DNA of 64,000 bases from positions 310,001 to 374,000 of the forward strand of contig NZ_QOIN01000043.1 of assembly GCF_003323715.1 (NCBI RefSeq), read 5' to 3'. The notes below the pieces were generated by a model. The model had not been told where the DNA came from. It searched no databases and saw only the letters and a program-made list of their open reading frames with translations. A program made the position numbers and the translations under genes. Positions 16,065 to 24,743 of this stretch are shown in pieces. Within the stretch, counting starts at the first letter, position 1. The number at the start of each line of letters is the position of its first letter. The stretch comes from Streptomyces diacarni (GTDB lineage Bacteria; Actinomycetota; Actinomycetes; Streptomycetales; Streptomycetaceae).

Positions 16065-16940
16065 ATGGCGAGCAGCGCGACATTCACCGAGGACCTGGCC
16101 CGTCAGGTGCTGGCGGCGGCGACCGGCGGCCCCGGCGGCAGCGCGCAACTGCTGTCGCTCGGCGAGAACGCCGTCTTCGCGCTGGACGAGACCGTCGTAC
16201 GGATCGGCCGCACCCCCGAACTGCTGGCCCGCGCGGAGCACGAGCTGCGGGTGGCGACCTGGCTGGAGGACGAGGGGGTTCCGGCGGTCCGCGCGGTCGA
16301 GCCTGAGGCGCGGCTCGTCGGTGACCACCCCGTCACCTACTGGCAGCGGCTGCCCGCCGCCGTGCGCCCGGCCGGCGCCGCGGATCTGGCCGGTCTGCTG
16401 CGGCTCGTCCACGCGCTGCCCGAGCCGCCCTTCACCCTGCCACCGCGCGAGCTGCTGGGCGGGATCGAGCGGTGGCTGCGCCTGGCCGGGGACGCGGTGC
16501 CCAGGGAGGACGTGGCGTTTCTGCGCGCCCGCAGGGACGACATCATCGCCTCGCTCCCGGGGCTCGTCCCGCATCTGCCGCCGGGCCCGGTGCACGGCGA
16601 CGCGCTGCCCCGCAACGTGCACGTCACCGCCGAGGGACCCCTCCTGGTCGACCTGGAGACCTTCGCCGGCGACCTGCGCGAACACGACCTGGTGGTGATG
16701 GCGCTCAGCCACGACCGCTACGGCCTGCCGGAGGCGGAGTACGAGGCGTTCTGCACGACCTACGGCTGGGACGTACGCGAGTGGGAGGGGTGCGCCGTCC
16801 TGCGCGGGGCGCGGGAGACGGCCAGCTGCGCCTGGGTCTCCCAGCACGCACCGGGCAACCCGGCGGCGCTCGCGGAGTTCCGGCGGCGGGTGGCCTCGCT
16901 GCGCGACGCGGACCCCACCGTGCGCTGGCACCCGTTCTGA
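16065..16940 (+). CDS. Aminoglycoside phosphotransferase/kinase-fold family protein
   Basis: The 291-residue protein has the complete APH fold. N-lobe features are LLSLGENAVFALDETVVRIGRTPEL and an acidic helix partner ARAEHELRVATWL. Catalytic loop PVHGDALPRNVHV (Asp about 182) and metal-binding LLVDLETFAGDLREHDL follow. It phosphorylates an unknown hydroxyl-bearing small molecule; nothing shows it gives antibiotic resistance. AGGAGAGCACAGGCG precedes ATG 16065. Unlike the truncated relative at 6225-6731, all catalytic residues are present. It is upstream of the GntR operon but separated by about 135 bp and a separate promoter. Confidence 0.88.
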   Translation: MASSATFTEDLARQVLAAATGGPGGSAQLLSLGENAVFALDETVVRIGRTPELLARAEHELRVATWLEDEGVPAVRAVEPEARLVGDHPVTYWQRLPAAVRPAGAADLAGLLRLVHALPEPPFTLPPRELLGGIERWLRLAGDAVPREDVAFLRARRDDIIASLPGLVPHLPPGPVHGDALPRNVHVTAEGPLLVDLETFAGDLREHDLVVMALSHDRYGLPEAEYEAFCTTYGWDVREWEGCAVLRGARETASCAWVSQHAPGNPAALAEFRRRVASLRDADPTVRWHPF

Positions 16941-17062
16941 GCCTGGCGGGCCCGGCCGCGGGCGCGGGTGGCGGAGTGCGCCGACTCCGCCACGAAACCG
17001 CTGCTCAGAGCGTCGGCCCAGGTCAGACGGGGTGGCGTAACGTTGCCGCAACACCGCTGCCC

Positions 17063-17068
17063 TAGCGT
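17063..17068 (+). promoter_or_regulatory. Candidate -10 box (TAGCGT) of the GntR operon, leaderless
   Basis: TAGCGT ends 8 nt before ATG 17077, with no ribosome site between. The preceding GTAACGTTGCCGCAAC segment is a loose inverted repeat that may be the autoregulatory operator. Confidence 0.4.
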
Positions 17069-17076
17069 CGGTGCCC

Positions 17077-17871
17077 ATGGACACGGAAGCGGACGAGGCC
17101 GGCTCTTCCCGGGCCGACCGTGCGCGGCGCGTGGCGAACGTGCTGCGCCGCCAGGTGCTCGACGGCGGCTTCGGGGGCGGCTTCGACGGCGGGGTGCTGC
17201 CGGACGAGCGCGCGCTCGTCGCGGAGTTCTCCGTCAGCCGCAACACGGTGCGCGCGGCGCTCGCACTGCTGCGCGACGAGGGGCTGGTCGAGCGCCGCCG
17301 GGGCGTGGGCACCGTCGTCGTGGGCCGCGCCTACGCACACCCGCTCGGCGAGCTGGCGGGCCTCGCCGAGGTCCTCCACCACCACGGCAGCGTCGTCAAC
17401 CAGGTGCGGGAGGCCCGGCTGGTACGGCCGCCCCGTGCCGTGGCCCGGCGCCTGGGGCTGGACGAGGGGGAGGAGGCTGTCCATCTGGAGCGGCTGCGCA
17501 GCCTGGACGGGGTGCCGCTGTCCCTCGACTCGACGTACCTGCTGCCGTGGATCGGGAAGCCGCTGCTGGCCCTGGAGAGGGAGGCGCTGGAGCACCGGGA
17601 CGTCTTCGACCTCATCGAGTCCGTGGCGGGCACGCCGCTGGGCGGCGCCGAGGTCTCCGTGCAGGCGGTGACGGCCGACGCCGCGACCCGTGCCGTCCTG
17701 CGGATGCCCGAGAGCGGCGGCGCGGTGCTCACCGTCGAACGGCTGACCAGCCTCGCCGACGGGCGCCCCGCCGACCTGGAGTTCATCCACCTGCGCGGCG
17801 ACCGGCTCGTGCTGCGCGCCCAGGTGGCCGCTCCCCCGGGCCGCGGGCCGGGTCGGGAGGGGGCGCGGTGA
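17077..17871 (+). CDS. GntR-family regulator, HutC subfamily (UTRA effector domain)
   Basis: Residues about 10-80 form a winged helix: RARRVANVLRRQVLDGGF, LPDERALVAEFSVSRNTVRAAL and LVERRRGVGTVV. Residues about 95-250 form a UTRA ligand-binding domain with VVNQVREARLV, EAVHLERLRSLDGVPLSLDSTYL and DVFDLIESVAGTPLGGAEVSV. It probably represses its own operon, releasing in response to a small molecule. It translationally overlaps the downstream exporter (GTGA at 17868), so the exporter's substrate and the regulator's ligand may be related. Start ATG 17077 is chosen from the promoter geometry; GTG 17071 would add two residues. Confidence 0.9.
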   Translation: MDTEADEAGSSRADRARRVANVLRRQVLDGGFGGGFDGGVLPDERALVAEFSVSRNTVRAALALLRDEGLVERRRGVGTVVVGRAYAHPLGELAGLAEVLHHHGSVVNQVREARLVRPPRAVARRLGLDEGEEAVHLERLRSLDGVPLSLDSTYLLPWIGKPLLALEREALEHRDVFDLIESVAGTPLGGAEVSVQAVTADAATRAVLRMPESGGAVLTVERLTSLADGRPADLEFIHLRGDRLVLRAQVAAPPGRGPGREGAR

Positions 17872-19406
17872 GCGCCCCCACGATGCGGAGGGGGGCGCCA
17901 CGGCTGCTGACGGCCGCGATGTGCCTGTGCGTGACGCTCGTCGTCGGCATGGTCTCCGCCATCAACCTCGCCATCCCCGCGCTCTCGGCGAGCGCGCTGC
18001 GGCCGTCCGCCGCGCAGGTGGTGTGGGTCGTCGACGGTTACGTCGTCGTCTTCGCCTGCCTGCTGATCCCCGCCGGGGCACTGGCCGACCGCGCGGGGCG
18101 CAAGGGCACCCTGCTGAGCGGCATGGGCGTCTTCACGCTCGGCTCGCTGCTGTGCGCGCTGGCGCCGCACGTCGGGGTACTCATCGCCGGGCGCGCGCTC
18201 AGCGGAGCGGGGGCCGCCGCCGTGCTGCCGACGACGCTGACCCTGCTCGTGGACGGCGTCCCCGAGGCCCGGCGCCAGCGCGCCGTCGCCGTCTGGGCCT
18301 CCATGACCGGGCTCGCCGCCGTCCTCGGCAACCTCGGCGGCGGAGCCGCGATCCACTACGGCACCTGGCGCAGCCTGTTCTGGTGCCTGCTGCCGCTCGC
18401 GCTGCTCGCCCTGGCGCTGGCGGCCGTCGCGGCGCCCGTCACGGACCGCCACTCGCGGCCGCTCGCACCCGGCAGCACCGCGCTGCTGACGGCCGGCTTC
18501 CTCGCTCTGCTGTACGGCATCGTCGCAGGGCCGCAGTCCGGCTGGACGAGCCGTCCCGTCCTCAGCGCCGCGGCGGCCTCGGCCGTGCTGCTGTCGTGGT
18601 GGGTGCGGCACGAACTCCGCTCCCCGCACCCCCTGCTGGACCCCCGGCTCTTCCTCCGGCCCGCCGTGCGCGCCGGAGCGGTGGGGATGGCCGCGCTGTT
18701 CCTCGGCATGTTCGGGCTGATGTACGTCAACGGCCAGTATCTCCAGTACGCGAAGGGGTACAGCCCGCTGGGCGCCGGCGTCCGGCTCCTGCCCATGGCC
18801 GCGGGGCTGCTGGCGGGTCCGCGCTGCGGGCTCCTGCTGGAGAGGTGGGCCGGGCGGCGGGCCACGGCCGCGGGGGGCATGCTCGTCCTGGCCTCGGGGC
18901 TGTGCGTGGTCTCCACCGTGTCCGCGCGCACCCCGTACGCCGTCTACGGGCTGGGCGCCACCCTCACGGCGCTCGGCTGCGGCATCGCCACCCCGCTGCT
19001 CTCGCACGCCATGATGTCCGCGCTCCCGCCCGAACGCGCCGGCACGGGATCCGGGCTCCAGAGCCTGGCCCGCGAACTGGGCAGCGCCCTCGGTATCGCC
19101 GTCAGCGGCACCCTGGTGACCGCCGTCTTCACCGCGCGGCTCCCCGCGCCGCTGCGGGGCCCCGAGGCGCCGAGCACCGTCGCCGAGGCCCGCACCCGCA
19201 CCTCGGACCCCGGCGAACTGGAGGCGGTCGTGCACGCCTTCACCGACGGCATGCACACCGCCATGTGGACGCTGGCCGCCCTCATCGCGCTGACGGCCCT
19301 CGCCGTCACCCTCTGGTTCCCGCCGGGGCACCGCGCCGGCCTGCCCCACCAGCCCACGGGGCAGACTCCCCACCATGACGAGACCCCGCATCCGCACCGC
19401 ACCTGA
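17868..19406 (+). CDS. MFS exporter, DHA2/EmrB-QacA type (14 TM)
   Basis: The 512-residue protein starts at GTG 17868 overlapping the GntR stop. Fourteen hydrophobic segments are readable. Motif text includes PSAAQVVWVVDGYVVVFACL, LADRAGRKGTLLSGM (motif A) and GRALSGAGAAAVLPTTLTLLVD (motif C region). Such proton antiporters export drugs or endogenous antibiotics. The long C-terminal His/Pro tail (about 30 residues, PHHDETPHPHRT) overlaps the following GNAT gene by 32 bp and may simply be read-through of that overlap. Confidence 0.92.
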   Translation: MSAPTMRRGAPRLLTAAMCLCVTLVVGMVSAINLAIPALSASALRPSAAQVVWVVDGYVVVFACLLIPAGALADRAGRKGTLLSGMGVFTLGSLLCALAPHVGVLIAGRALSGAGAAAVLPTTLTLLVDGVPEARRQRAVAVWASMTGLAAVLGNLGGGAAIHYGTWRSLFWCLLPLALLALALAAVAAPVTDRHSRPLAPGSTALLTAGFLALLYGIVAGPQSGWTSRPVLSAAAASAVLLSWWVRHELRSPHPLLDPRLFLRPAVRAGAVGMAALFLGMFGLMYVNGQYLQYAKGYSPLGAGVRLLPMAAGLLAGPRCGLLLERWAGRRATAAGGMLVLASGLCVVSTVSARTPYAVYGLGATLTALGCGIATPLLSHAMMSALPPERAGTGSGLQSLARELGSALGIAVSGTLVTAVFTARLPAPLRGPEAPSTVAEARTRTSDPGELEAVVHAFTDGMHTAMWTLAALIALTALAVTLWFPPGHRAGLPHQPTGQTPHHDETPHPHRT

Positions 19407-19860
19407 CCGGGCGCTGTGGCGCGCGGCCCGGCTCGCGGCCCTCACCGACGCCCCCGACGCCTTCACCAGAGGGCTCGCGGACTGGTACAGGGGCGGGGAG
19501 GAGGAGTGGATGTCCCGGCTGGAGAGGGCCGGCACGTTCAACGTCGTCGCCGTGGGGGCCCGGGACGAGCGGCCCGTCGGACTGGTGCGGGGCGTGCCGC
19601 AGGGCGCGGGGATCGCCCAGGTGCGGTCGCTGTGGGTCTGTTCGACCGTGCGCGGCCAGGGGTTGGGCGACCGCTTGCTCGCCCTCGTGGCGGGATGGGC
19701 ACAGCGGTCGGGGGCTCGCACGCTGACACTCGCGGTGCTCCCGGGGAACGTCCACGCACTCGCCCTCTACGAGCGCAACGGCTTCGTCCGGACCGGCCGG
19801 ACCGTGGACCCCCTGCCCTCGGGCACGCGGGAACACGTCATGGCGAAACCACTGCGCTGA
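19375..19860 (+). CDS. GNAT-family N-acetyltransferase
   Basis: The 161-residue single GNAT domain has beta4 IAQVRSLWVCSTVRGQGLGDRLL with the acetyl-CoA pyrophosphate loop RGQGLGDRLL (Q/RxxGxG/A). The usual terminal YERNGFVRTGRTV follows. It transfers an acetyl group to an unidentified amine. It overlaps the exporter gene by 32 bp, so it is the third gene of the GntR operon; an acetylating enzyme plus exporter under one regulator suggests detoxification of a cytotoxic amine, by inference. ATG 19375 is the first start that includes the complete fold. Confidence 0.9.
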   Translation: MTRPRIRTAPDRALWRAARLAALTDAPDAFTRGLADWYRGGEEEWMSRLERAGTFNVVAVGARDERPVGLVRGVPQGAGIAQVRSLWVCSTVRGQGLGDRLLALVAGWAQRSGARTLTLAVLPGNVHALALYERNGFVRTGRTVDPLPSGTREHVMAKPLR

Positions 19861-19934
19861 CGCCGGGCGGCGCTCCTGCCGGCGCTCCCCCTGGCGCGCC
19901 CGCTCGGGCACGCGTCGGCATCCCGAGTCGCGGC

Positions 19935-19956
19935 CCCGCGGAGGGACAGCCGCGGG
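19935..19956. terminator. Hairpin between convergent GNAT and FGGY kinase genes
   Basis: CCCGCGG (19935-19941), an 8-nt loop and CCGCGGG (19950-19956) form a short perfect stem just before the kinase stop codon. Confidence 0.4.
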
Positions 19957-19958
19957 TC

Positions 19959-21467
19959 TCACCCGGGAGGAGCCGCGGGCAGCCAGCCCCGGCGGGTCAG
20001 TTCGGTGACGAAGCGGGCGTAGGTCTCCTCCAGGGCCGGCTGCTCCTCGGGCACCGGGTCGACGGTGTGCCCGGCTGCGGTCATGTGGCGGGCCGCCTCC
20101 TCCAGCGAGGGGTGCAGCGTGCCCGTGGCGGCCAGCAGCGCTGCACCGAGGGCGGTCTCCGCGTGCGGCGCGACACGCAGCGGGATGCCGAGCGTGGTCG
20201 CCCGGATGCGGGTCCACAGGGGGCTGCGGCTGCCGCCACCCGCCGTGTGGAGCGGAGCGGAGACGGGGACGCCGAGCGCGCGGATCCGCTCCAGGGCGAG
20301 CCGTTCGAGGAAGGCGACCCCCTCCAGGTCGGCGCGGTGCCGGTCGGCGTCGTCGGCCGGGGTGCCGAGGGTGAAGCCGTGCGCGGCGCCGCTGACGAAG
20401 GGGAAGCGTTCGCCCGCGCGGCGCAGGGGATAGCTCACGCAGGTGGCGGGCCCGCGCTCGGCGGCCGCGGCGTCGAGCGCGGCCAACTGCTCGGGGGCGC
20501 GGTGGGCGAGGGCTTCGCCGCCGGTGCTGGAGGCGCCGCCCGGCAGCCACCAGCCGTCCGGGTGCCGGTGGCTGTAGAGGGCGCCCGAGGGGTCGGTGAC
20601 CAGGTCGCGGGTGACGCCCTTGAGGACGTACGTGGTGCCGAGGACGCCCACGAACTGTCCCGGTGACACGGCGCCGGTGGCGAGCTGTCCCGCACAGCCG
20701 TCCGTCATACCGAGCCGCACCTCGCACCCCTGGGGCAGCCCCGTCTCGGCTGCGGCCCGGGCGCACACGGTGCCTGCCGAGGTGCCGGGCGGCTGGACGG
20801 GCGGGAGCCAGTGCGCGGGCACGCCCAGCGCGTCCAGGACGTCGGCGGGCCACTCACGGGCGCGGGGGTCGTACCCGGTCTTGAGCGCGTGGCTCCAGTC
20901 GGTGGCGACGGGCGCGCCGGTCAGTGCGCGGCCGAGCAGGTCGGAGGTGTGGGCGATGCGCGCGTCGTGCGGGTCGCGGGGCGCGTGCCGCGCGTACCAG
21001 GCGACGCGGCCCAGCGCGGCCGTGGGCCCTACGGCCAGTCCGAGGGCCCGCCATCGGGCGGCGCCGGCTTCCTGCGCGCGGGCGTTGAGGTCGGCCGCCC
21101 TGCGGTCGTCGTACATGGAGGCGGGTGCCAGCGGTGCGCCGTCGGTGTCGGTGAGGACGAGGGTGCCGGAGGTGGCGCAGACCGCGACGGCTCTCACCTC
21201 GGCGCCGCGTGCGGGCAGCTTCGCGGTGGCCCGGCGCAGTGCCAGGGCCGTCGCCGGCCACCACCGGGTGGCGTCCTGCTCGCTGCGCCCTTCGCCGCCG
21301 CGGACGGGCCGGGGCAGTTCGGCCCTGCCTTCGGCCCGTACGGTGCCGTGGGCGTCGACGCACAGGACGCGGACGGCGGCGGTGGCGACGTCGATCCCGG
21401 CGACGACGGGCGACGGCGGCGGGGCGGCGCCGGGGCGTGCTCCGGCGGCCGGGGTGGTGCGGTGCAT
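19959..21467 (-). CDS. FGGY-family carbohydrate kinase (xylulo-/ribulo-/gluconokinase type)
   Basis: The 502-residue protein has the FGGY two-domain ATPase fold. The N-terminal phosphate-1 loop is VVAGIDVATAAVRVLCVDAHG. Sugar-site text includes SEQDATRWW and MYDDRRA. The catalytic Asp is in LGMTDGCAGQLATG, and adenosine-site GGSRSPLWTRI lies near residue 405. It phosphorylates a ketose, polyol or sugar acid that I cannot specify. It is the last gene of a minus-strand unit (phosphatase, DeoR regulator, kinase), 57 bp after the regulator. A second FGGY kinase is divergent at 23143, so two successive or alternative sugar phosphorylations are implied. Confidence 0.88.
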   Translation of the reverse strand: MHRTTPAAGARPGAAPPPSPVVAGIDVATAAVRVLCVDAHGTVRAEGRAELPRPVRGGEGRSEQDATRWWPATALALRRATAKLPARGAEVRAVAVCATSGTLVLTDTDGAPLAPASMYDDRRAADLNARAQEAGAARWRALGLAVGPTAALGRVAWYARHAPRDPHDARIAHTSDLLGRALTGAPVATDWSHALKTGYDPRAREWPADVLDALGVPAHWLPPVQPPGTSAGTVCARAAAETGLPQGCEVRLGMTDGCAGQLATGAVSPGQFVGVLGTTYVLKGVTRDLVTDPSGALYSHRHPDGWWLPGGASSTGGEALAHRAPEQLAALDAAAAERGPATCVSYPLRRAGERFPFVSGAAHGFTLGTPADDADRHRADLEGVAFLERLALERIRALGVPVSAPLHTAGGGSRSPLWTRIRATTLGIPLRVAPHAETALGAALLAATGTLHPSLEEAARHMTAAGHTVDPVPEEQPALEETYARFVTELTRRGWLPAAPPG

Positions 21468-21524
21468 GACGGGCTTCCCTTTCCGTGCGTGAAATTCACA
21501 CCCGCTGTGTGAACAACGGCCGGG

Positions 21525-22328
21525 TCACTCCCCCACCGGCGCGACCCGCACTTCGGTGTGCTCCCGCAGGTCGGTCACGAGTCCTTCGGGGACCCCGTCG
21601 TCCACCACGACGTGGTCGAAGTCGGCGACAGGACACAGCCGGTGCAGCCCGGTGCGGGCGACCTTGGAGTGGTCCATCAGCAGCGCCTTGCGGGTACCGG
21701 AGGCGAGCATGGCGCGCTTGACGAGGACGACGTCCTGCTCCTGGTGGAAGGTCGTGCGCGCGTCCATGGCCGAGGTGCTGACCAGCACGAGGTCGACGGC
21801 CGTCGCCTCGATGGCCTCCACGCAGGGGACGCCGAGGAAGGAGTCGTGGGTGGGCGAGTAGGCGCCGCCCAGCGCGAGGAGCCGTACCCCCTCGCATCCG
21901 GCGAAGACGTCGACGATCCGGCGGGCGTTGGTCAGCACGGTCAGCGGCGCCTTGTCCCGCAGCTGCGGGCCGAGCGCCAGCACGGTGGTGGAGTCGTCCA
22001 GCATCACCGACATACCCGGCTCGACCAGTGCGGCGGCGGCGCGGGCGACGGCCTCCTTCTGCGGGACGTGGACGCCCAGGCGGTAGTCGAGGTTGCTCTC
22101 GAAGACGCTGGTGGGCTGCGCGGAGACGCCGCCGCGGAAGCGGCGCAGCACGCCGCGCCCGGCCAGCGCGTCCAGGTCGCGGTGGACGGTCATCACGCTG
22201 ACCCCCACGGCCTCGGCGAGCCACGCGACGGTGACCGTGCCGTGCGCCAGGACGTGTTCGGTGATGCGCTCCCTGCGCCGTTCGCGCGAGCGGGCGGTGC
22301 CGGTGGGCGGCGTCGCGGAGTGCGGCAT
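21525..22328 (-). CDS. DeoR/GlpR-family sugar-responsive repressor
   Basis: The 267-residue protein has an N-terminal DeoR helix-turn-helix: RERRRERITEHVLAHG, VTVAWLAEAVGVSVMTVHRDLDAL and LRRFRGGVSAQP. The DeoR C-terminal sugar-phosphate sensor follows: VARAAAALVEPGMSVMLDDSTTV, LTVLTNARRIVDV, LLALGGAYSPTHDSFLG and ALLMDHSKVARTGLHRL. It should repress this locus until a phosphorylated sugar binds. ATG 22328 lies 14 bp after the phosphatase stop. The likely operator is the AT-rich palindrome at 23072-23095 between the divergent units. Confidence 0.92.
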   Translation of the reverse strand: MPHSATPPTGTARSRERRRERITEHVLAHGTVTVAWLAEAVGVSVMTVHRDLDALAGRGVLRRFRGGVSAQPTSVFESNLDYRLGVHVPQKEAVARAAAALVEPGMSVMLDDSTTVLALGPQLRDKAPLTVLTNARRIVDVFAGCEGVRLLALGGAYSPTHDSFLGVPCVEAIEATAVDLVLVSTSAMDARTTFHQEQDVVLVKRAMLASGTRKALLMDHSKVARTGLHRLCPVADFDHVVVDDGVPEGLVTDLREHTEVRVAPVGE

Positions 22329-22342
22329 GGCCACGCGCCCGC

Positions 22343-23017
22343 TCAGTCCGCGGCCGCGGGCGCCGCGGGGGACTCGTGCGGGGCGGCCCCGGCGCCGGGC
22401 GCGGTCGGCACGTTCAGCGCGCGCAGCGCTGTGCGGTCCCCGGTCACCTCGATCTCGGTGACGGCCGCGTTCTCCAGCCGGGGCAGCACCAGCCGGTAGC
22501 GGCCCAGGGGGACGCCGAGCATGGCGCACAGCGCGATCCGGAAGGCGGTGTTGTGCGCGACGACCAGCACGGTATGCCCGTCGTGCGCCGCCGCCACCGC
22601 ACGCAGCGCCTCGCACACCCGGGCGGCGACGGCGGTGGGCGGTTCGGAGCCGGGGAAGGCGCCGGTCTCCGCGTCCCGCTGGAACGCCTCGACGAGGCCG
22701 GCGTCCTCGGCTCTCATCTCGGCGAGGGTGCGGCCCTCTCCCCAGCCGAAGTCGGCCTCCCGCAGGCCCTCGTGGACGGCAGGGGTGACGCCGAGCGCAC
22801 GCGCGGCGGGGGCGGCCGTGCGCCGCGCCCGCTCCAGCGGTGAGCTGACAACCGCGTGGACCGGCGCGCTGAGCGACCGCTGGTGCACCCACCCGGCCAG
22901 CTCCTCGGCCTGCCGCAGGCCCGTGTCGGTCAACGCGACGTCCGAGAGGCCGGCGTAGCGGTTCTCGGCGTGCCAGACGGTCTGGCCGTGCCTCACGAGC
23001 AGGAGCCGGGCGGTCAT
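22343..23017 (-). CDS. Histidine phosphatase (phosphoglycerate mutase-like)
   Basis: The 224-residue protein has the RHG signature LLVRHGQTVWHAENRYAGLSD near its N-terminus, the second catalytic cluster SSPLERARRTAAP, the acid EGLREADFGWGEGRT and the late histidine VVAHNTAFRIAL. It dephosphorylates a small phospho-compound; in a locus with two sugar kinases a sugar-phosphate substrate is reasonable but inferred. It is the first gene of the minus-strand unit, with GGAGG before ATG 23017. The final 20 residues are an Ala/Pro tail. Confidence 0.9.
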   Translation of the reverse strand: MTARLLLVRHGQTVWHAENRYAGLSDVALTDTGLRQAEELAGWVHQRSLSAPVHAVVSSPLERARRTAAPAARALGVTPAVHEGLREADFGWGEGRTLAEMRAEDAGLVEAFQRDAETGAFPGSEPPTAVAARVCEALRAVAAAHDGHTVLVVAHNTAFRIALCAMLGVPLGRYRLVLPRLENAAVTEIEVTGDRTALRALNVPTAPGAGAAPHESPAAPAAAD

Positions 23018-23071
23018 GCGTCCTCCAGGGCGTCGGAGCGGTGCGGCCATTGGGTTTCTTCACGCGGAGCG

Positions 23072-23095
23072 CTATAAATATAACAAGCTTCTTGT
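23072..23095. promoter_or_regulatory. AT-rich palindromic operator/promoter region of the divergent sugar-kinase locus
   Basis: CTATAAATATAA (23072-23083) is one of the AT-richest stretches in the window. It is followed by ACAAG-CTT-CTTGT (23083-23095), a perfect 5-bp inverted repeat. Both lie between the divergent phosphatase and kinase starts, where the DeoR regulator would be expected to act on both directions. Confidence 0.5.
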
Positions 23096-23142
23096 GGAGA
23101 AGCGGGACCACTGCGCGACCGCCGTCTGGAGGGCGTACGGCC

Positions 23143-24630
23143 ATGACTGAGACCGCCGGGACCCCGGCAGGGACGATCATCGGTGTCGACATCGGCACCT
23201 CCGTCACCAAGGCCGTCGCCTTCGACCGCGACGGCCGCTCCCTGCACACCGCCGCGCGGCGCTCCACGCTGCTGCGCGGGCCCGGGGGCGTCGTCGAGCA
23301 GGACCTGGAAGAGGTGCTGGCCGGCGTCGCCGAGGTGGCCGCCCAGGCCGCTGCCGCGCTGCCGGGCCCGCCCGCGGCGCTCGCCCTCACCGGTCAGGGC
23401 GACGGGCTGTGGCTGCGCGACGCCGAAGGGCGCGCGGTGCGGCGCATGATCTCGTGGATGGACGGCCGCGCCGCCCCGCTCGTCGACCGCTGGCGACGGG
23501 ACGGAACGGTCGGGGAGATCTTCCGTACCACCGGTTCGGGCACCTTCCCCGGCTGCCACGGACCGCTGCTGGCCTGGCTGGCCGAGCACGAGCCCGGCAC
23601 GCTGGAGCGCGCGGCGGTCGCCGGGCACTGCGTGGACGCGATAGCGCAGCGGCTGACCGGTGCGGTCAGCGTGGACGCCTCCGACGCCACCCTGCCCTTC
23701 CTCGACCCCGTCACCCGCCGCTACTCCCCCGCCGCGCTGGCCGCCTGCGGCGTCGAACAGCTGGCCCACCTGCTGCCCGAGCCCGCCGCCCCGCACGCCG
23801 TGCTGGAACTCGACAAGCACGGCGCGGCGCTGCTGGGGCTGCCCGAGGGGCTGCCGGTCACCTCCGGCCCCTACGATCTGCCGGCCTGCGCCCTCGGGAG
23901 CGGCGTGCGGGAGCCGGGCGACGGGCTGCTGACGGTCGGCACCACGCTGGCCTGCCAGGTCCTGACCGACCATGCCGGGCGGGAGGGCGCCGAGTGGGAC
24001 GGCGAGCCGGCCGGGATGTGGCTGTGCACCCCGCGCACCGACCGCTGGCTGCGGGCGCTGCCCGCCATGGTGGGGACGGCCGGCATCGACTGGGCGCTCG
24101 GCGTCGTCGGTGCGTCCACGGACGAACTGGAAACGCTGCTTGAGCGCAGCCCCGCGGGTGCGCGCGGGGTGACGGCGCTGCCGTTCCTGTCCGAGGCGGG
24201 GGAACGCGCCCCGTTCGTCTCCCCCAGCGCCCGGGCCTCCTTCGAGGGCATGTCCCTGGCGCACGACCGCGCCGACCTGGTCCGCGCCATGTGCGAGGCG
24301 GTCGGCTACGCGGCACGTCACTGCCTGGAGACCGCGGGGCTCTCGCGGACGCCGGCGGCCTGCGGCGGCGGCACCAGGTCGGCGGGCTGGATGCGCACGT
24401 TCGCCGGGATCCTGGGCCGGCCGGTCCGGGTGCCCCTGGAGGCGGAGGTGGGTGCGCGGGGCGCGGCCGTCGTCGCGCGCGCCGCACTGGGTGATCCGGT
24501 GGACGACGAGCGCTGGCACACGGAGTACCGCCTGGTGGAGCCCGACGAGGAGGAGAGGGCGCTGTACGAACAGGGGTACGCGGACTACCGCGCACGCGTC
24601 GAGGCCGCCAGGACCCGCTGGGAGGGCTGA
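23143..24630 (+). CDS. Second FGGY-family carbohydrate kinase
   Basis: The 495-residue protein begins with the phosphate loop IIGVDIGTSVTKAVAFDRDG, then VVEQDLEEV, the sugar-site ISWMDGRAAPLVDRW and catalytic Asp in TSGPYDLPACALGSG. Near residue 400 comes the adenosine motif ACGGGTRSAGWMRTFA. It is only distantly similar to the kinase at 19959, so a different substrate or a different step is likely. The erythritol/xylulose kinase branch is possible. CTGGAGGG precedes ATG 23143. It is divergent from the phosphatase-DeoR-kinase unit with a shared 125-bp control region. Confidence 0.88.
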   Translation: MTETAGTPAGTIIGVDIGTSVTKAVAFDRDGRSLHTAARRSTLLRGPGGVVEQDLEEVLAGVAEVAAQAAAALPGPPAALALTGQGDGLWLRDAEGRAVRRMISWMDGRAAPLVDRWRRDGTVGEIFRTTGSGTFPGCHGPLLAWLAEHEPGTLERAAVAGHCVDAIAQRLTGAVSVDASDATLPFLDPVTRRYSPAALAACGVEQLAHLLPEPAAPHAVLELDKHGAALLGLPEGLPVTSGPYDLPACALGSGVREPGDGLLTVGTTLACQVLTDHAGREGAEWDGEPAGMWLCTPRTDRWLRALPAMVGTAGIDWALGVVGASTDELETLLERSPAGARGVTALPFLSEAGERAPFVSPSARASFEGMSLAHDRADLVRAMCEAVGYAARHCLETAGLSRTPAACGGGTRSAGWMRTFAGILGRPVRVPLEAEVGARGAAVVARAALGDPVDDERWHTEYRLVEPDEEERALYEQGYADYRARVEAARTRWEG

Positions 24631-24743
24631 GCACGCGACGCACCACCTTAAGCTCCCGGCCTCGGCACACGGCCTTGTCGCTTTTCCGCCAGTCCCCTTC
24701 CCCGTGACCCGTAAGACTGGAGGGGAACGAGAAGGGACGCGCC

